A stretch of DNA of 64,000 nt from JAOADN01 sp049323795 (GCA_049323795.1 JBMOOH010000043.1:1-64000); one strand, 5' to 3'; shown: positions 42,787-52,441, numbered from the stretch's first letter. Program-made: numbers and translations. The notes: a model not told the origin generated them from the letters alone.

Positions 42787-43688
42787 GTCCCGGACCTGTC
42801 GAGTGCGTGATAGAGCCAGAGGAGCGCGACCTGCGACGGTTCCGCGGTGCGGTGCACGGCAAAGAGCCAGTCCGTCGACCGGGCGATCCGCTCCAGCCGG
42901 TCCTTCCGCTCGGCCAGCCGGTCGAGATAGCGCCTGCGGAGATCGGCCGCCCGCTTCGTCTCGTGCCGGAGCGCGCCCGTCATGCTCTCGAAGATCGTCC
43001 GGCCCTCGAAGGGAAACTCCTCCTCGGCCGGATCGAGAACCTGGAGGACCGCACCGCGGACACCCTTGTCCGCCGCCTGCGTCAGCGCGGCCTCGACGCC
43101 CGCGGGATCGCCGAGGAAGTCGGACAGGAACACCGCCCGCGCGCGGGGCAGCATCGCACGGGCCTCCGGCGCGCCGTAGTCGGCCTCGCCCGGAGGGGCG
43201 GTGAAGCGCTGTGCCAGCCGCATGAGCTGCGCCTCGCCCGAACGGGGCGGCGCCACCGCATCCGAGAGACCGACCCGCTCGCCGCCCCGGATCAGGAGGA
43301 CCGACAGCGCCATCGCAAGCACCCGCGCCCGGTCGGCCTTGGTCGGCCGGTCCGCCGCGCCCGAGAACTCCATCGACCGGGCGTCATCGACCCAGAGATG
43401 AACCGACTGTGCCGCCTGCCATTCCCTTTCGCGCACGAAATGGCTGTCGGCACGCGCGGAACGCCGCCAGTCGATCGTCCGGGCCTCGTCGCCCGCATGG
43501 GCCTGCCGGTACTGCCAGAACTCGTCGCCCATACCCGACCGCCGCCGCCCGTGCTCGCCAAGCTGCACGGTCGCCGCGAGATGTTCGGCATCGGCCAGAA
43601 GCGGCGGCAGCGCGGCCGCCAGCCCCTCGGCGTTCCGCCGGAGCCCCGCGGATCGGGCCGCGGGTCGGGCCGCGGAAACGTCGGTCAC
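42783..43688 (-). CDS. DUF58 domain protein, MoxR cluster
   Basis: This 301-residue protein has the DUF58 signature GDEFWQYRQAHAGDEARTIDWRRSARADS near residues 55-85 (key residues F, R, GD, DW). A VWA-like core follows (VHLWVDDARSMEF). DUF58 proteins are regularly coupled to MoxR ATPases and are thought to be part of a chaperone or assembly system that inserts metal or matures VWA proteins. It overlaps the moxR gene and the DUF4159 gene by 4 bp each. No membrane helix is seen. Confidence 0.9.
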   Translation of the reverse strand: MTDVSAARPAARSAGLRRNAEGLAAALPPLLADAEHLAATVQLGEHGRRRSGMGDEFWQYRQAHAGDEARTIDWRRSARADSHFVREREWQAAQSVHLWVDDARSMEFSGAADRPTKADRARVLAMALSVLLIRGGERVGLSDAVAPPRSGEAQLMRLAQRFTAPPGEADYGAPEARAMLPRARAVFLSDFLGDPAGVEAALTQAADKGVRGAVLQVLDPAEEEFPFEGRTIFESMTGALRHETKRAADLRRRYLDRLAERKDRLERIARSTDWLFAVHRTAEPSQVALLWLYHALDRSGT

Positions 43689-44692
43689 GCCGCGGCCTCG
43701 ATCCGCGCCGCGCCGCGCGCCGCACCCTCGATCAGCTCGGACAGGCTCTCGCCGCGCGCCCGGGCCGCGAAGGTCAGCGCCATGCGGTGCGACAAGACCG
43801 GGCGGGCAAGCGCCAGCACGTCCTCGACCGTGGGCGCAAGCCGGCCGGACAGCAGCGCCCGCGCGCGGACCGTCAGCATCAGCGCCTGCGCCGCCCGCGG
43901 TCCCGGCCCCCAGGCGACGCTGTCCGTCACCTGCGCCGGCGCTTCGGGCTGGCCCGGCCGGCAGCCGCGGACGAGGTCGAGGATCATCTCGACCACCTTC
44001 TCTCCGACCGGCATCCGACGTATCGTCGTCTGCGCGGCGATCAGGTCATCGGCGGTGAACACGCCCGCGACCTCGGCCGTCTCGGTCCCGGTGGTGGCGA
44101 TCAGGATGTCGCGCTCCACGTCCCGCGTGGGGTATTCGACGTCGATCTGCACGAGGAAGCGGTCGAGCTGCGCCTCGGGCAGCGGATAGGTGCCTTCCTG
44201 TTCGATCGGGTTCTGCGTGGCGAGCACATGGAAGGGCCGGCCGAGCGGGCGGTGCTCGCCGGCGATCGTCACCTGCCGCTCCTGCATCGCCTGCAGCAGC
44301 GCGGACTGGGTTCGGGGCGAGGCGCGGTTGATCTCGTCGGCCATCAGAAGCTGGCAGAACACCGGACCCTCGATGAAGCGGAAGCTGCGGCTGCCGTCTG
44401 CGCCCGTCTCCAGGACCTCGGAGCCGAGGATGTCGGCCGGCATGAGATCGGGCGTGAACTGGATGCGGTTGGTGCTGAGGCCCATCACCGTCGAGAGCGT
44501 TTCGACGAGCATCGTCTTGCCGAGGCCGGGAAGGCCGACGAGCAGCCCGTGCCCGCCGCAGAGCATCGCGGCGAGGGACAGGTCGACGACCTTCTCCTGC
44601 CCGATGAAACGGCGGTTGACCTGCGCCCTGGCGGCGACCAGTTTCTCGCTCAGGCGCTCGATCTCGGCCAGAAGGGCCGTGCCGTCGGTCAT
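43685..44692 (-). CDS. MoxR-family AAA+ ATPase
   Basis: This 335-residue AAA ATPase of the AAA_3/MoxR type has Walker A GLPGLGKT near residue 50, Walker B LLMADEINRASPRTQSALLQ near residue 110, sensor 1 ATQNPIEQEGTYPLPEAQLDRF, and a C-terminal lid. MoxR ATPases act as chaperones for VWA-domain proteins. ATG at 44692 follows AGGAGAGGAAGTC. It leads the four-gene cluster moxR - DUF58 - DUF4159 - GATase-like. The longer in-frame extension to 45580 is antisense to the DUF1285 gene and is rejected. Confidence 0.94.
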   Translation of the reverse strand: MTDGTALLAEIERLSEKLVAARAQVNRRFIGQEKVVDLSLAAMLCGGHGLLVGLPGLGKTMLVETLSTVMGLSTNRIQFTPDLMPADILGSEVLETGADGSRSFRFIEGPVFCQLLMADEINRASPRTQSALLQAMQERQVTIAGEHRPLGRPFHVLATQNPIEQEGTYPLPEAQLDRFLVQIDVEYPTRDVERDILIATTGTETAEVAGVFTADDLIAAQTTIRRMPVGEKVVEMILDLVRGCRPGQPEAPAQVTDSVAWGPGPRAAQALMLTVRARALLSGRLAPTVEDVLALARPVLSHRMALTFAARARGESLSELIEGAARGAARIEAAA

Positions 44693-44776
44693 GACTTCCT
44701 CTCCTTGCGGGCTACACCCCGCACCATAAGGCAGATATCCTGCCCCGCACCAATGGCAAAAGTTCCGGCCCAACAC

Positions 44777-45352
44777 ATGAGCGTGAAACCCTCGGCAGAC
44801 GGCCTCGCGCAGGCGGCCGCCGCGGCGGCGAGGAAGGGCCCGCCGCCCGTGCACCTGTGGACCCCGCCCTTCTGCGGCGACATCGACATGGAAATCCGCC
44901 GGAACGGGACGTGGTTCTACCTCGGCACGCCGATCGGCAGGCCGGCGCTGGTCAAGCTCTTCTCGGGCATCCTCTGGCGCGAAGGGGAGGCCTATTTTCT
45001 GGTCACCCCGGTCGAGAAGGTCGGAATCCGGGTCGAGGACGCGCCCTTCGTGGCGGTGGACGTGAACGCCCGGGGCGAAGGGCGAGGGCAGCGGCTGACC
45101 TTCACGACGAACGTCGAGGAGACGGTCGAGGCCGGACCGGACCATCCGATCCGCGTGGCGCACGATCCGGCGACCGGCGCGCCGGCGCCTTACGTCCACG
45201 TGCGGAGGAACCTCGAGGCGCTGATCGACCGCAAGACGTTCTACCGGATGGTGGACCTGGGGTCGGTCGCGCGGCACGCGGGCGCGGACTGGTTCGGCCT
45301 GTGGTCGGGGGGCGTGTTCTTTCCCGTGATCCCGGCGGCAGAGTTGGGGTAA
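44777..45352 (+). CDS. DUF1285 family protein
   Basis: This 191-residue soluble protein matches DUF1285: PPVHLWTPPFCGDIDMEIRRNGTWFYLGTPIGRPALVKLFSGILWRE and YFLVTPVEKVGIRVEDAPF are its hallmark segments. Function is unknown. It is divergent from moxR with only 84 bp between the start codons, a pairing common in alphaproteobacteria, so the two are probably co-regulated. The ATG at 44777 is used; one at 44753 (MAKVPAQH) is also in frame and neither has a clear ribosome binding site. Confidence 0.87.
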   Translation: MSVKPSADGLAQAAAAAARKGPPPVHLWTPPFCGDIDMEIRRNGTWFYLGTPIGRPALVKLFSGILWREGEAYFLVTPVEKVGIRVEDAPFVAVDVNARGEGRGQRLTFTTNVEETVEAGPDHPIRVAHDPATGAPAPYVHVRRNLEALIDRKTFYRMVDLGSVARHAGADWFGLWSGGVFFPVIPAAELG

Positions 45353-45524
45353 GACCGTTCTGCTCGGCGGGGCAGGAAGATGACGGTCGGGCCGCGTCCT
45401 GCGGACCCCTGCGGGGGCGGCTGCGTCTTGCGACACATATGCCGAGCGGCCGCGTCCCGGATGGCGCCGGCAGAACCGCCGTGACCCCCTTGCGCCCCTG
45501 CCCCCGACCCGCTTTCCTTCCCCC

Positions 45525-46283
45525 ATGCCGCTCCGCTTCGCCGCCAACCTCTCGCTCCTGTTCACCGAACTTCCCTTCATGGAGCGCTTCAGCGCGGCGA
45601 GGGAGGCAGGATTCGACGCGGTGGAAGTCCTCTTCCCCTACGACTGCCCGGCGCAGGACATGCGCGACCAGCTCGTCTGGAACGGCCTGAGCTTCGTCCT
45701 GATGAACTGCCCGCCCCCGAACTTCACCGGCGGCCCGCGCGGGATGGCGGCGATCCCTGGTGGCGAGGACCGCTTCCGCCGCGACTTTGCCCGCGTCCTC
45801 CGCTACGCGCAGGTGCTGAAGCCGCGCCACATCCACGTCATGTCGGGCGAAGCCGAAGGCGCCGCAGCCCGCGACACCTTCGTCGCAAACCTCAGATGGG
45901 CCGCGGCCGAGGCCCCGAAGCAGAGCCTGACCATCGAGCCCCTGAACGAGGGAGACTTCCCGGGCTACTTCCTGTCGGACTACCACCTCGCGGCGGAGGT
46001 GCTCGACGCGGTGGGCATGCCGAACGTCGGGCTTCAGTACGACTTCTACCACGCGCAGGCGATGACCGGCGACGCGCTCGGCGTCTGGGACCGATTCGGG
46101 CCCCGGGCGGTCCACGTGCAGCTGGGGGGCTTCCCGGGCCGGATCGAACCCGACCGGGGGCAGGCGGATTTCCCGGCCTTGCTCGCCCGGCTCGACCGCG
46201 ACGGCTACGACGGCTGGGTCTCGGCGGAATACCACCCGGCCGGCGGCACCCCTGCCGGTCTCGGGTGGCTGCCGAAGCGATAG
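45525..46283 (+). CDS. Hydroxypyruvate isomerase-like TIM-barrel protein
   Basis: This 252-residue protein of the AP-endonuclease-2/xylose-isomerase-like fold follows the Hyi/OtnI pattern: FAANLSLLFTELPFMERFSAAREAGFDAVEVLFPYD at the start, the metal-site Glu in LTIEPLNEGDFPGYFL, QYDFYHAQ, and WVSAEYHP at the end. It likely interconverts hydroxypyruvate and tartronate semialdehyde, or isomerises 2-oxo-tetronate. The link with glycolate/glyoxylate metabolism (glcDEF, 8 kb away) is a loose inference. It is a single gene. Confidence 0.86.
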   Translation: MPLRFAANLSLLFTELPFMERFSAAREAGFDAVEVLFPYDCPAQDMRDQLVWNGLSFVLMNCPPPNFTGGPRGMAAIPGGEDRFRRDFARVLRYAQVLKPRHIHVMSGEAEGAAARDTFVANLRWAAAEAPKQSLTIEPLNEGDFPGYFLSDYHLAAEVLDAVGMPNVGLQYDFYHAQAMTGDALGVWDRFGPRAVHVQLGGFPGRIEPDRGQADFPALLARLDRDGYDGWVSAEYHPAGGTPAGLGWLPKR

Positions 46284-46340
46284 GCCCGCAGTTCTCTTGT
46301 CCGGGAATGCGCACGCGGCCGAACGGCAGTGGACCGAAAG

Positions 46341-46925
46341 TCAGCGTCGGAACGGGGAGGGTCGCCGCCCCTCGGCAGCCGATCCGGCGATGTCGGCGAT
46401 CCGGGCGGTCCGGGTGCCGGACGTCCTTGCCATCCTGAGCCATTCGAGCGCGCCGCGCTTCACCGACCGCGGATAGGCGTCCCATGCCGGCAGGGCATCG
46501 CGCTCCGCCAGTGCGGCGGCGAGGTCGGGCGGGACTTCCAGCCGCTCCACCTCGTCAAGGAAGGTCCACATCCCGTTCGCCTTCGCCGCCTCGACCCTGG
46601 CAAGGCCGGCAGGCGTCATGGCCCCGCTGGCGATGGCGCGCTCGACATGGGCCTTGTTGATCGCCGACCAGGCCGATCTCGGATTTCTGGGCGCGATCAG
46701 GATCATCGAGCGGTCGGCGTCGAGGGCACGGGTCACGCTGTCGATCCAGCCCCAGGAGAGGAGTTCCTCGACCTGCGGTTCGTAGGCGAGGTAGTCGGGG
46801 TGGTGCTTCTTGTAGGTGGCAAGCCAGACCGGACCGGGGCCGGCGTGGTTCCCGGCCAGCCAGGCGCGGAGTTCCCCGCGGCTGCGGACTGTGAGGATTT
46901 GGGCATCTTCGGCGGCGCGGGCCAT
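46341..46925 (-). CDS. YdeI/OmpD-associated-family protein
   Basis: This 194-residue protein matches the YdeI-like family: RGELRAWLAGNHAGPGPVWLATYKKH at the start, LLSWGWIDSV, APRNPRSAWSAINKAHVERA and the C-terminal YPRSVKRGALEWLRMARTSGTRTARI. The family function is unknown, with links to peptide or stress resistance. ATG at 46925 begins the conserved region; earlier in-frame ATGs are possible but add non-conserved residues. It is convergent with the isomerase gene (57-bp gap). Confidence 0.84.
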   Translation of the reverse strand: MARAAEDAQILTVRSRGELRAWLAGNHAGPGPVWLATYKKHHPDYLAYEPQVEELLSWGWIDSVTRALDADRSMILIAPRNPRSAWSAINKAHVERAIASGAMTPAGLARVEAAKANGMWTFLDEVERLEVPPDLAAALAERDALPAWDAYPRSVKRGALEWLRMARTSGTRTARIADIAGSAAEGRRPSPFRR

Positions 46926-47205
46926 GATGGGGGAAGCTAGGGCGGGCCGGTCCGGCGCGCAATCCGCCGCTTTGCGGGAGACCGGCGTCACCCCGCTGCA
47001 GGAGCCCGGGCAACCTGGAGGCGCATTCCGGACCCGCGCCTACCGCCACGTTTCACGCCTGCCTGGCCCTGCCTGCGCAGCGTTGCCGATGCGCGGCCCC
47101 GAGTCGCCGCCTTCGCCCGAAATGCGGCTGCGCGGCATCTTCCCGCCGGGACTGCCTTCCTCGGGGGAAAGCGGAGCCGGACTCCTCCCGCAGCTTCGAC
47201 CCTTC

Positions 47206-50043
47206 CTAATGCGCCTCGGCCCAGTTCGCCCCGGATCCGGCCTCGACGACCAGCGGCACGTCGAGGTCCGCCGCCGGCACCGCCGCGCCTTCCATGACCC
47301 GCCTCGCGACGGCGACCAGATCGTCCACCGCCCCCTCCTCCACCTCGAACAAGAGTTCGTCGTGGACCTGCAGAAGCATCGTCGCGGGCAGGCCCCGGAT
47401 CGCCCCGGGCATCCTGACCATCGCCCGCCGGATCACGTCGGCCGCCGCCCCCTGGATCGGCGCGTTGATCGCCGCACGCCGCGCAAAGCCCGCCGTCGGC
47501 CCCTTCGCGTTGATCTCGGGCGTGTTGATCTTCCGCCCGAAGAGCGTCTTCACATAGCCGTTCGCACGGGCATAGGCGATCGTGGCGTCCATGTATTCGC
47601 GGATGCCGGGGAAGCGCTGGAAGTAGGTGTCGATGAAGGTCTGCGCCTCGTCGCGGGGGATGCGGAGGTTGCGGGCAAGGCCGAAGCCCGAGATGCCGTA
47701 GATGACGCCGAAGTTGATCGCCTTCGCGCGGCGGCGGACTTCCGGCGTCATCTGGTCGAGCGGGACGCCGAACATCTGGCTCGCGGTCATCGCGTGAATG
47801 TCGATGCCCTGCCGGAACGCCTCCTTCAGCGCCGGGATGCCGGCGACATGGGCGAGGATGCGCAACTCGATCTGGCTGTAGTCGAGGCTGACGAGCTTCA
47901 TCCCCGGTCCGGCCACGAAGGCCTCGCGGATGCGGCGGCCCTCTTCGGTGCGGACGGGGATGTTCTGGAGGTTCGGGTCGGTCGAGGCGAGGCGCCCGGT
48001 GTTGGCCCCTGCTATCGAGTAGGACGTATGCACCCGCCCCGTCCCGGGGTTGATCGCCAGTTGCAGCGCGTCGGTGTAGGTGGACTTGAGCTTCGACACC
48101 TGCCGCCAGTCGAGCACCCGTGCCGCAAGGTCGCTCGCCTGCCCCAGTTCGACGTTCCCCGCGATGTCCTCGAGCACGTCCGCGCCCGTGGCATAGGCCC
48201 CGGTCTTGCCCTTTTCGCCGCCCGGCACCTTGAACTTGCCGAAAAGAATCTCCCCAAGCTGCTTCGGCGAACCGACATTGAAAGGCTGGCCCGCGAGCGC
48301 CTGAATCTCGTCCTCCAGCCCCGCCATCTTCTGGCTGAACGCGTTCGACATGCGGGACAGGACCTGGGGATCGACCCTGATCCCGGCCATCTCCATGTCG
48401 GCCAGCACCCCCACCATCGGACGTTCCATCGTCTCGTAGACCGTCGCGACCTGCGCGCGGTGCAGCTGCGGGCGGAACCGCTCCCACAGGCGCAGAGTCA
48501 CGTCGGCGTCCTCGGCCGCGTATTTCACCGCTTCCGCCATCGGCACCTTGTCGAAGGTGACCTGGCCCTTGCCCGACCCGATCAGCGCCTTGATCTCGAT
48601 GGGCTTGTGGGACAGGTACTGCTCGGACAGAAGGTCCATGCCGTGATTGTGCAGGCCCGCATGCATCGCGTAGCTCATGAGCATCGTGTCATCGAGCGGC
48701 GCGATGCGGATGCCGCGACGGGCGAAGATCTTCCAGTCGTACTTCATGTTCTGGCCGATCTTGAGGATCGCGGGGTCCTCGAGGACGGGCCTCAGCGCGG
48801 CCAGGACCTCGGTTTCTTCCATCTGCCCCTCGCAGCGGGCGGACGCGCCGAAAAGGTCGCCCGATCCGCTCCTGTGGCCGGTCGGGATGTAACAGGCCTG
48901 GCCGGGGACGACCGACAGCGAGATGCCGCAGAGTTCGGCCCGCATCTCGTCGAGGCTGGTCGTTTCCGTGTCCACCGCCACCCGTCCATGCTCGCGGATG
49001 AGGGCGATCCAGCGGTCGAGCGCGGCGCGGCCGGTGACGGCCTCGTAGGCGGCATGGTCGAAGGGGACGGGCGGGGCCTCGACGGTGGCCGGGGCCTCGT
49101 GGCCGGGCATCCGGACCGCGGTGTCGCTGACGGCCGGGGCCTCGACCTTCAGCCGGTCGGCCACGCGCTTCGAGAGCGTCCGGAACTCCATCCGGGCGAG
49201 GAACCCGAGCAGCGTCCCGGGCTCGGGCTCCTTCACCTCGAGGCTGTCGAGCGTGAAGCCCAGGGGCGTGTCGTCCTTCAGCGTCACGAGGCGCTTCGAC
49301 AGCCGGATCTGGTCGGCGTGCGCGATCAGCGTCTCGCGCCGCTTCTCCTGCCTGATCTCGCCCGCGCGGGCCAGAAGCGTGTCGAGGTCGCCGTATTCCC
49401 TGATGAGCGTCGCGGCGGTCTTGAGCCCGATCCCCGGCGCGCCGGGCACGTTGTCGACGCTGTCGCCGGCGAGGCTCTGGACGTCGATCACCCGGTCGGG
49501 TCCGACCCCGAAATAGGCCTCGACCCCGTCCGGCCCGATCCGCTCGTCGGGCTTGCCGCCCATGCCGGGCCGGACGATCTCGATCCCCTCGCCGACAAGC
49601 TGCATCAGGTCCTTGTCGCCCGAGACGATGGTGACCCGGCCGCCCTCGGCCCGCGCCTGCCGGGCGAGCGTCGCGATGATGTCGTCGGCCTCGTAGCCCT
49701 CGATCTCGATGCAGGCGACGTTGAAGGCCCGCGTCGCCTCGCGGGTCAGCGGGAACTGCGGGCGCAGGTCCTCGGGCGGTTCGGGGCGGTGGGCCTTGTA
49801 GTCGGGGTAGATCTCGTTCCGGAAGGTGGTGGCCGAGAAATCGAAGATCACGGCCAGATGCGTGGCCGCGTCCTTGCCGCGGTTGTTCTCGATGTAGCGG
49901 AAGAGGATGTTGCAGAACCCCTGCACCGCCCCCACGGGCAGGCCGTCGGACTTCCGCGTCAGCGGCGGCAGCGCGTGATAGGCGCGGAAGATGTAGGCCG
50001 AGCCGTCGATCAGGTGCAGATGGCTGCCCTTGCCGAATGCCAT
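47206..50043 (-). CDS. polA: DNA polymerase I
   Basis: This 945-residue three-domain replication and repair polymerase has a 5'-3' exonuclease (residues 1-290, HLIDGSAYIFRAYHAL; IVSGDKDLMQLV), a 3'-5' exonuclease (about 330-530, with the intact DTETTSLDEMRAEL metal site, so proofreading is expected), and the polymerase domain (about 560-945, motif A VSLDYSQIELRILAH, O-helix RRRAKAINFGVIYGISGFGL, motif C LQVHDELLFEV). It fills gaps and removes RNA primers. AGGGGG lies upstream of the ATG. It is a single gene with no disruption. Confidence 0.97.
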   Translation of the reverse strand: MAFGKGSHLHLIDGSAYIFRAYHALPPLTRKSDGLPVGAVQGFCNILFRYIENNRGKDAATHLAVIFDFSATTFRNEIYPDYKAHRPEPPEDLRPQFPLTREATRAFNVACIEIEGYEADDIIATLARQARAEGGRVTIVSGDKDLMQLVGEGIEIVRPGMGGKPDERIGPDGVEAYFGVGPDRVIDVQSLAGDSVDNVPGAPGIGLKTAATLIREYGDLDTLLARAGEIRQEKRRETLIAHADQIRLSKRLVTLKDDTPLGFTLDSLEVKEPEPGTLLGFLARMEFRTLSKRVADRLKVEAPAVSDTAVRMPGHEAPATVEAPPVPFDHAAYEAVTGRAALDRWIALIREHGRVAVDTETTSLDEMRAELCGISLSVVPGQACYIPTGHRSGSGDLFGASARCEGQMEETEVLAALRPVLEDPAILKIGQNMKYDWKIFARRGIRIAPLDDTMLMSYAMHAGLHNHGMDLLSEQYLSHKPIEIKALIGSGKGQVTFDKVPMAEAVKYAAEDADVTLRLWERFRPQLHRAQVATVYETMERPMVGVLADMEMAGIRVDPQVLSRMSNAFSQKMAGLEDEIQALAGQPFNVGSPKQLGEILFGKFKVPGGEKGKTGAYATGADVLEDIAGNVELGQASDLAARVLDWRQVSKLKSTYTDALQLAINPGTGRVHTSYSIAGANTGRLASTDPNLQNIPVRTEEGRRIREAFVAGPGMKLVSLDYSQIELRILAHVAGIPALKEAFRQGIDIHAMTASQMFGVPLDQMTPEVRRRAKAINFGVIYGISGFGLARNLRIPRDEAQTFIDTYFQRFPGIREYMDATIAYARANGYVKTLFGRKINTPEINAKGPTAGFARRAAINAPIQGAAADVIRRAMVRMPGAIRGLPATMLLQVHDELLFEVEEGAVDDLVAVARRVMEGAAVPAADLDVPLVVEAGSGANWAEAH

Positions 50044-50211
50044 GGCGACTCGTCCCCCTTCTGCCCGCGCGGGGAAAGGTATGGCATCATCCTCCCCGGC
50101 TTGCCAGCCGCGGAGGCGCGGCGGCGATGGGGGCGGCCTTCGTGATCTCTCCCGCCGCCGCGATCCCCGGGGCGGTCGCCGGGACGATCCAGGCGGCGTC
50201 GCGACACCGGG

Positions 50212-50397
50212 TCAGTGGTCGTCGGTGGCGTGTTCGCGGTCGATCACGAACTTCTTGTCGCAGTAGCCGCATTCGACCCAGCCCACGTCCTCGGGGATCG
50301 TGAGCCAGACGCGCGGGTGGCCGAGCGCGCCCTCGCCCCCGTCGCAGGCGACCTTCCAGGTGCGGACGACCTCGGTTTCGGGCGGGGGAATGGGCAT
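50212..50397 (-). CDS. Zinc-finger CHCC (NDUFS6-like) domain protein
   Basis: This 61-residue protein matches the zf-CHCC family: CDGGEGALGHPRVWLTI supplies Cys and His, and GWVECGYCDKKFV supplies the Cys pair. The family includes the complex I subunit NDUFS6; alphaproteobacteria carry it as a small separate protein associated with NADH dehydrogenase. CGGAGCC lies upstream of the ATG. It lies between polA and the HIT gene on the same strand. Confidence 0.9.
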   Translation of the reverse strand: MPIPPPETEVVRTWKVACDGGEGALGHPRVWLTIPEDVGWVECGYCDKKFVIDREHATDDH

Positions 50398-50462
50398 CGG
50401 CTGGCTCCGTTTCTCTGGCGGGCGGGACTATAGCGGCGCGCCCGGCGGGGGCAAGGCGGCCG

Positions 50463-50843
50463 CTACTCCCTTTCGACCAGCCGGCCGAGAATGCGGCCGC
50501 CGAGGATGTGCAGGTGGTAGTGCGGTACTTCCTGCATCCCGGCCACGCCCGCGTTCGATATGGTGCGGTAGCCGCGCCCGCCCGCGTCGGGGCTGATCCC
50601 GAGGTCCGTGCAGATGCGGGCGCAGGTGCGGTGGAAATCGGTGATCTCGGCCTCGGACGCCTCGGCGGCGAAGTGGTCGAAATTCACGTATCTTCCCTTG
50701 GGGAGCACCAGCACATGCACGGGCGCGTGCGGACGGATGTCGTGGAAGGCGAGCGTGTGATCGGTCTCGATCACCGTCCTGTTCGGAATCTCGCCCCGCA
50801 GGATGCGCGCGAAGATGTTCTGGTCGTCGTAGACATAGGCCAT
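50463..50843 (-). CDS. HIT-family nucleotide hydrolase/transferase
   Basis: This 126-residue HIT protein has the catalytic motif HYHLHILGG (His-x-His-x-His) near residue 108 and the typical start YDDQNIFARILRGEIPNRTV. Members hydrolyse AMP-lysine or dinucleoside polyphosphates and are close to HINT/PKCI. GGGGGGAAGGAAGCCG precedes the ATG. It is located just downstream of the glycosyltransferase gene (20 bp), possibly co-transcribed. Confidence 0.92.
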   Translation of the reverse strand: MAYVYDDQNIFARILRGEIPNRTVIETDHTLAFHDIRPHAPVHVLVLPKGRYVNFDHFAAEASEAEITDFHRTCARICTDLGISPDAGGRGYRTISNAGVAGMQEVPHYHLHILGGRILGRLVERE

Positions 50844-50863
50844 CGGCTTCCTTCCCCCCGGAT

Positions 50864-52441
50864 TCAGTCGGCGTAAAGATAGTCCGTCGCGGCGATCTCG
50901 CGTGCCTTGTCGGCGGGGATTCCCGCGAAGGCGGCCAGGGGCACGCTGTTCTCGTCCGGCGTCGCGTCCTGCCGCATCCTGAAGACGTTCGGGAATCCGG
51001 CATCACGGATGCGGTCGCTTTCGAACTTGAGGTCGTAGCGGATGGTCGGAAGCACCCTCCCGAGCGCTTCGGGCGTGGCACGCCCGCCCGCGAGTCCGAC
51101 GCGCCGGGCATGTCCGACGAGGTAGTCGTCGCTGAACGCGCATTCGATCTCGAGCAGGCGCGTGACCGAGCGGTCCGCATAGAAATCCTGCATCAGGTCC
51201 ATGCTGGACGGATCGAGGCAGATGACGAGCCGGTCCGACCCGTGCCAGTCGAACAGCATCCGCGTCAGGGCGCGCCGGTGCCGCGTGCGCTTCTCGAGGG
51301 TCTTCTCGATTCCGCCGAGATCGGGAAGCGGGGTGGTCTCCTCGTTGAAGAGATACTCGGCCGACGGGATTCCGGCCACTTCGGTGATCCTGGCGACCAG
51401 CCGCTTTGCGACATGCCACTTCTTGCACGTCACGATCATCAGCTCGCGCTCCCGCCCGACGCTGGCCTCAGTCTCCCAGAACCGCGGGGCAAAGCGCCGC
51501 CCGACCCTGCCACGCCCGGTCAGGAAGCGGTGAAGGTTGCGGCCCTCGTTCGAGATCTGGAAGGACGCGGCCGGCGAGGCGTAGAGATCGCCGAGCCGGC
51601 TTTTCAGGTCCAGCGCATCGCCGCTGATCTTCCGTGCAAAGAGGAAATCCTGCCCGAGAAGGAGATCGTAGTGGTCGTTGTAGAACGTCACCGGCATTCC
51701 GTAGTCGGAGAACAGCAGGAACGTCAGTGTCCGGGAGCGGATTTCCCCCTCCGGCACGAGATGGCGCACGAGCGTCTGGAAGAATGTCTCGTCAGGGATC
51801 CAGGTGGTTCGGAAGAAGCGCATGACATCTGGCCGCCGGCGGGTGAAATCGAGCACCCACTCGACCGTGCGCCGGCGCAGGCACCACCACTGGCTGCCGA
51901 TCATGATCTGAAGGTCGGCCGGGATCTCGCGGGTCAGCCCGAGGCGCTTCTGGATGTCGTAGTTGCGGTAGAAAAGCCACTTCCGGCTGCGTTCGTTGAA
52001 CCAGTGCCGGTAGATCAGGCGCTCTTCCTTCAGGCCGGTCTTGATCCAGTCCGAGGTGAAGAAGTCAACGCTTTCGATGTAGTCGCAATCCTCGGCATCG
52101 AGGAAGGCATGGGCATATTCGGCCGACTTGACCGCCATGCAGTCGCCCGAGAGCATGTAGAAGTGCGTCGCATCCGGGAAGGCCCCGACGGCGGCTTCGG
52201 TGGCGAGAAGCGTCGCGGCGACAAGGCTCCATTCCCCCCAGCCGCACCTGATGCGCTTCCTTGCGAAGGCGACGTTGGGGTTGCCATCCAGTGCCGCACG
52301 GATCCGCTGGTAGTCGGCGGGCTTCGCACGCGCATCGAAGTGGATCGCCATGCAGTCGCCCGCGGCGGTCAGCCGCTCGGCCTGGCGGATGATCCCTTCC
52401 GGATCCTTGTGACACAGCAGGATGAAGGCGATCTTTGCCAT
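50864..52441 (-). CDS. Core-2/I-branching-type glycosyltransferase
   Basis: This 525-residue protein has an N-terminal glycosyltransferase-14-like domain: MAKIAFILLCHKDPEGIIRQ, DARAKPADYQRI, GWGEWSLVAATLLATEAA, HFYMLSGDCMAVK, and MIGSQWWCLRRRTVEWVLDF with PDETFFQT. A second region of about 240 residues from about residue 290 matches the DUF5928-like C-terminal extension known from Rhodobacterales. It probably adds N-acetylglucosamine-like or xylose branches to a surface glycan. ATG at 52441 begins the fold. It is divergent from a sulfotransferase gene. Confidence 0.88.
   Translation of the reverse strand: MAKIAFILLCHKDPEGIIRQAERLTAAGDCMAIHFDARAKPADYQRIRAALDGNPNVAFARKRIRCGWGEWSLVAATLLATEAAVGAFPDATHFYMLSGDCMAVKSAEYAHAFLDAEDCDYIESVDFFTSDWIKTGLKEERLIYRHWFNERSRKWLFYRNYDIQKRLGLTREIPADLQIMIGSQWWCLRRRTVEWVLDFTRRRPDVMRFFRTTWIPDETFFQTLVRHLVPEGEIRSRTLTFLLFSDYGMPVTFYNDHYDLLLGQDFLFARKISGDALDLKSRLGDLYASPAASFQISNEGRNLHRFLTGRGRVGRRFAPRFWETEASVGRERELMIVTCKKWHVAKRLVARITEVAGIPSAEYLFNEETTPLPDLGGIEKTLEKRTRHRRALTRMLFDWHGSDRLVICLDPSSMDLMQDFYADRSVTRLLEIECAFSDDYLVGHARRVGLAGGRATPEALGRVLPTIRYDLKFESDRIRDAGFPNVFRMRQDATPDENSVPLAAFAGIPADKAREIAATDYLYAD

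Noticed and set aside
46816..50145. A 1109-codon open frame antisense to polA
   Set aside because: In high-GC DNA the frame opposite a real gene is often open. Its translation is Arg/Asp/His-rich without any family motif, while the minus strand encodes an intact DNA polymerase I.
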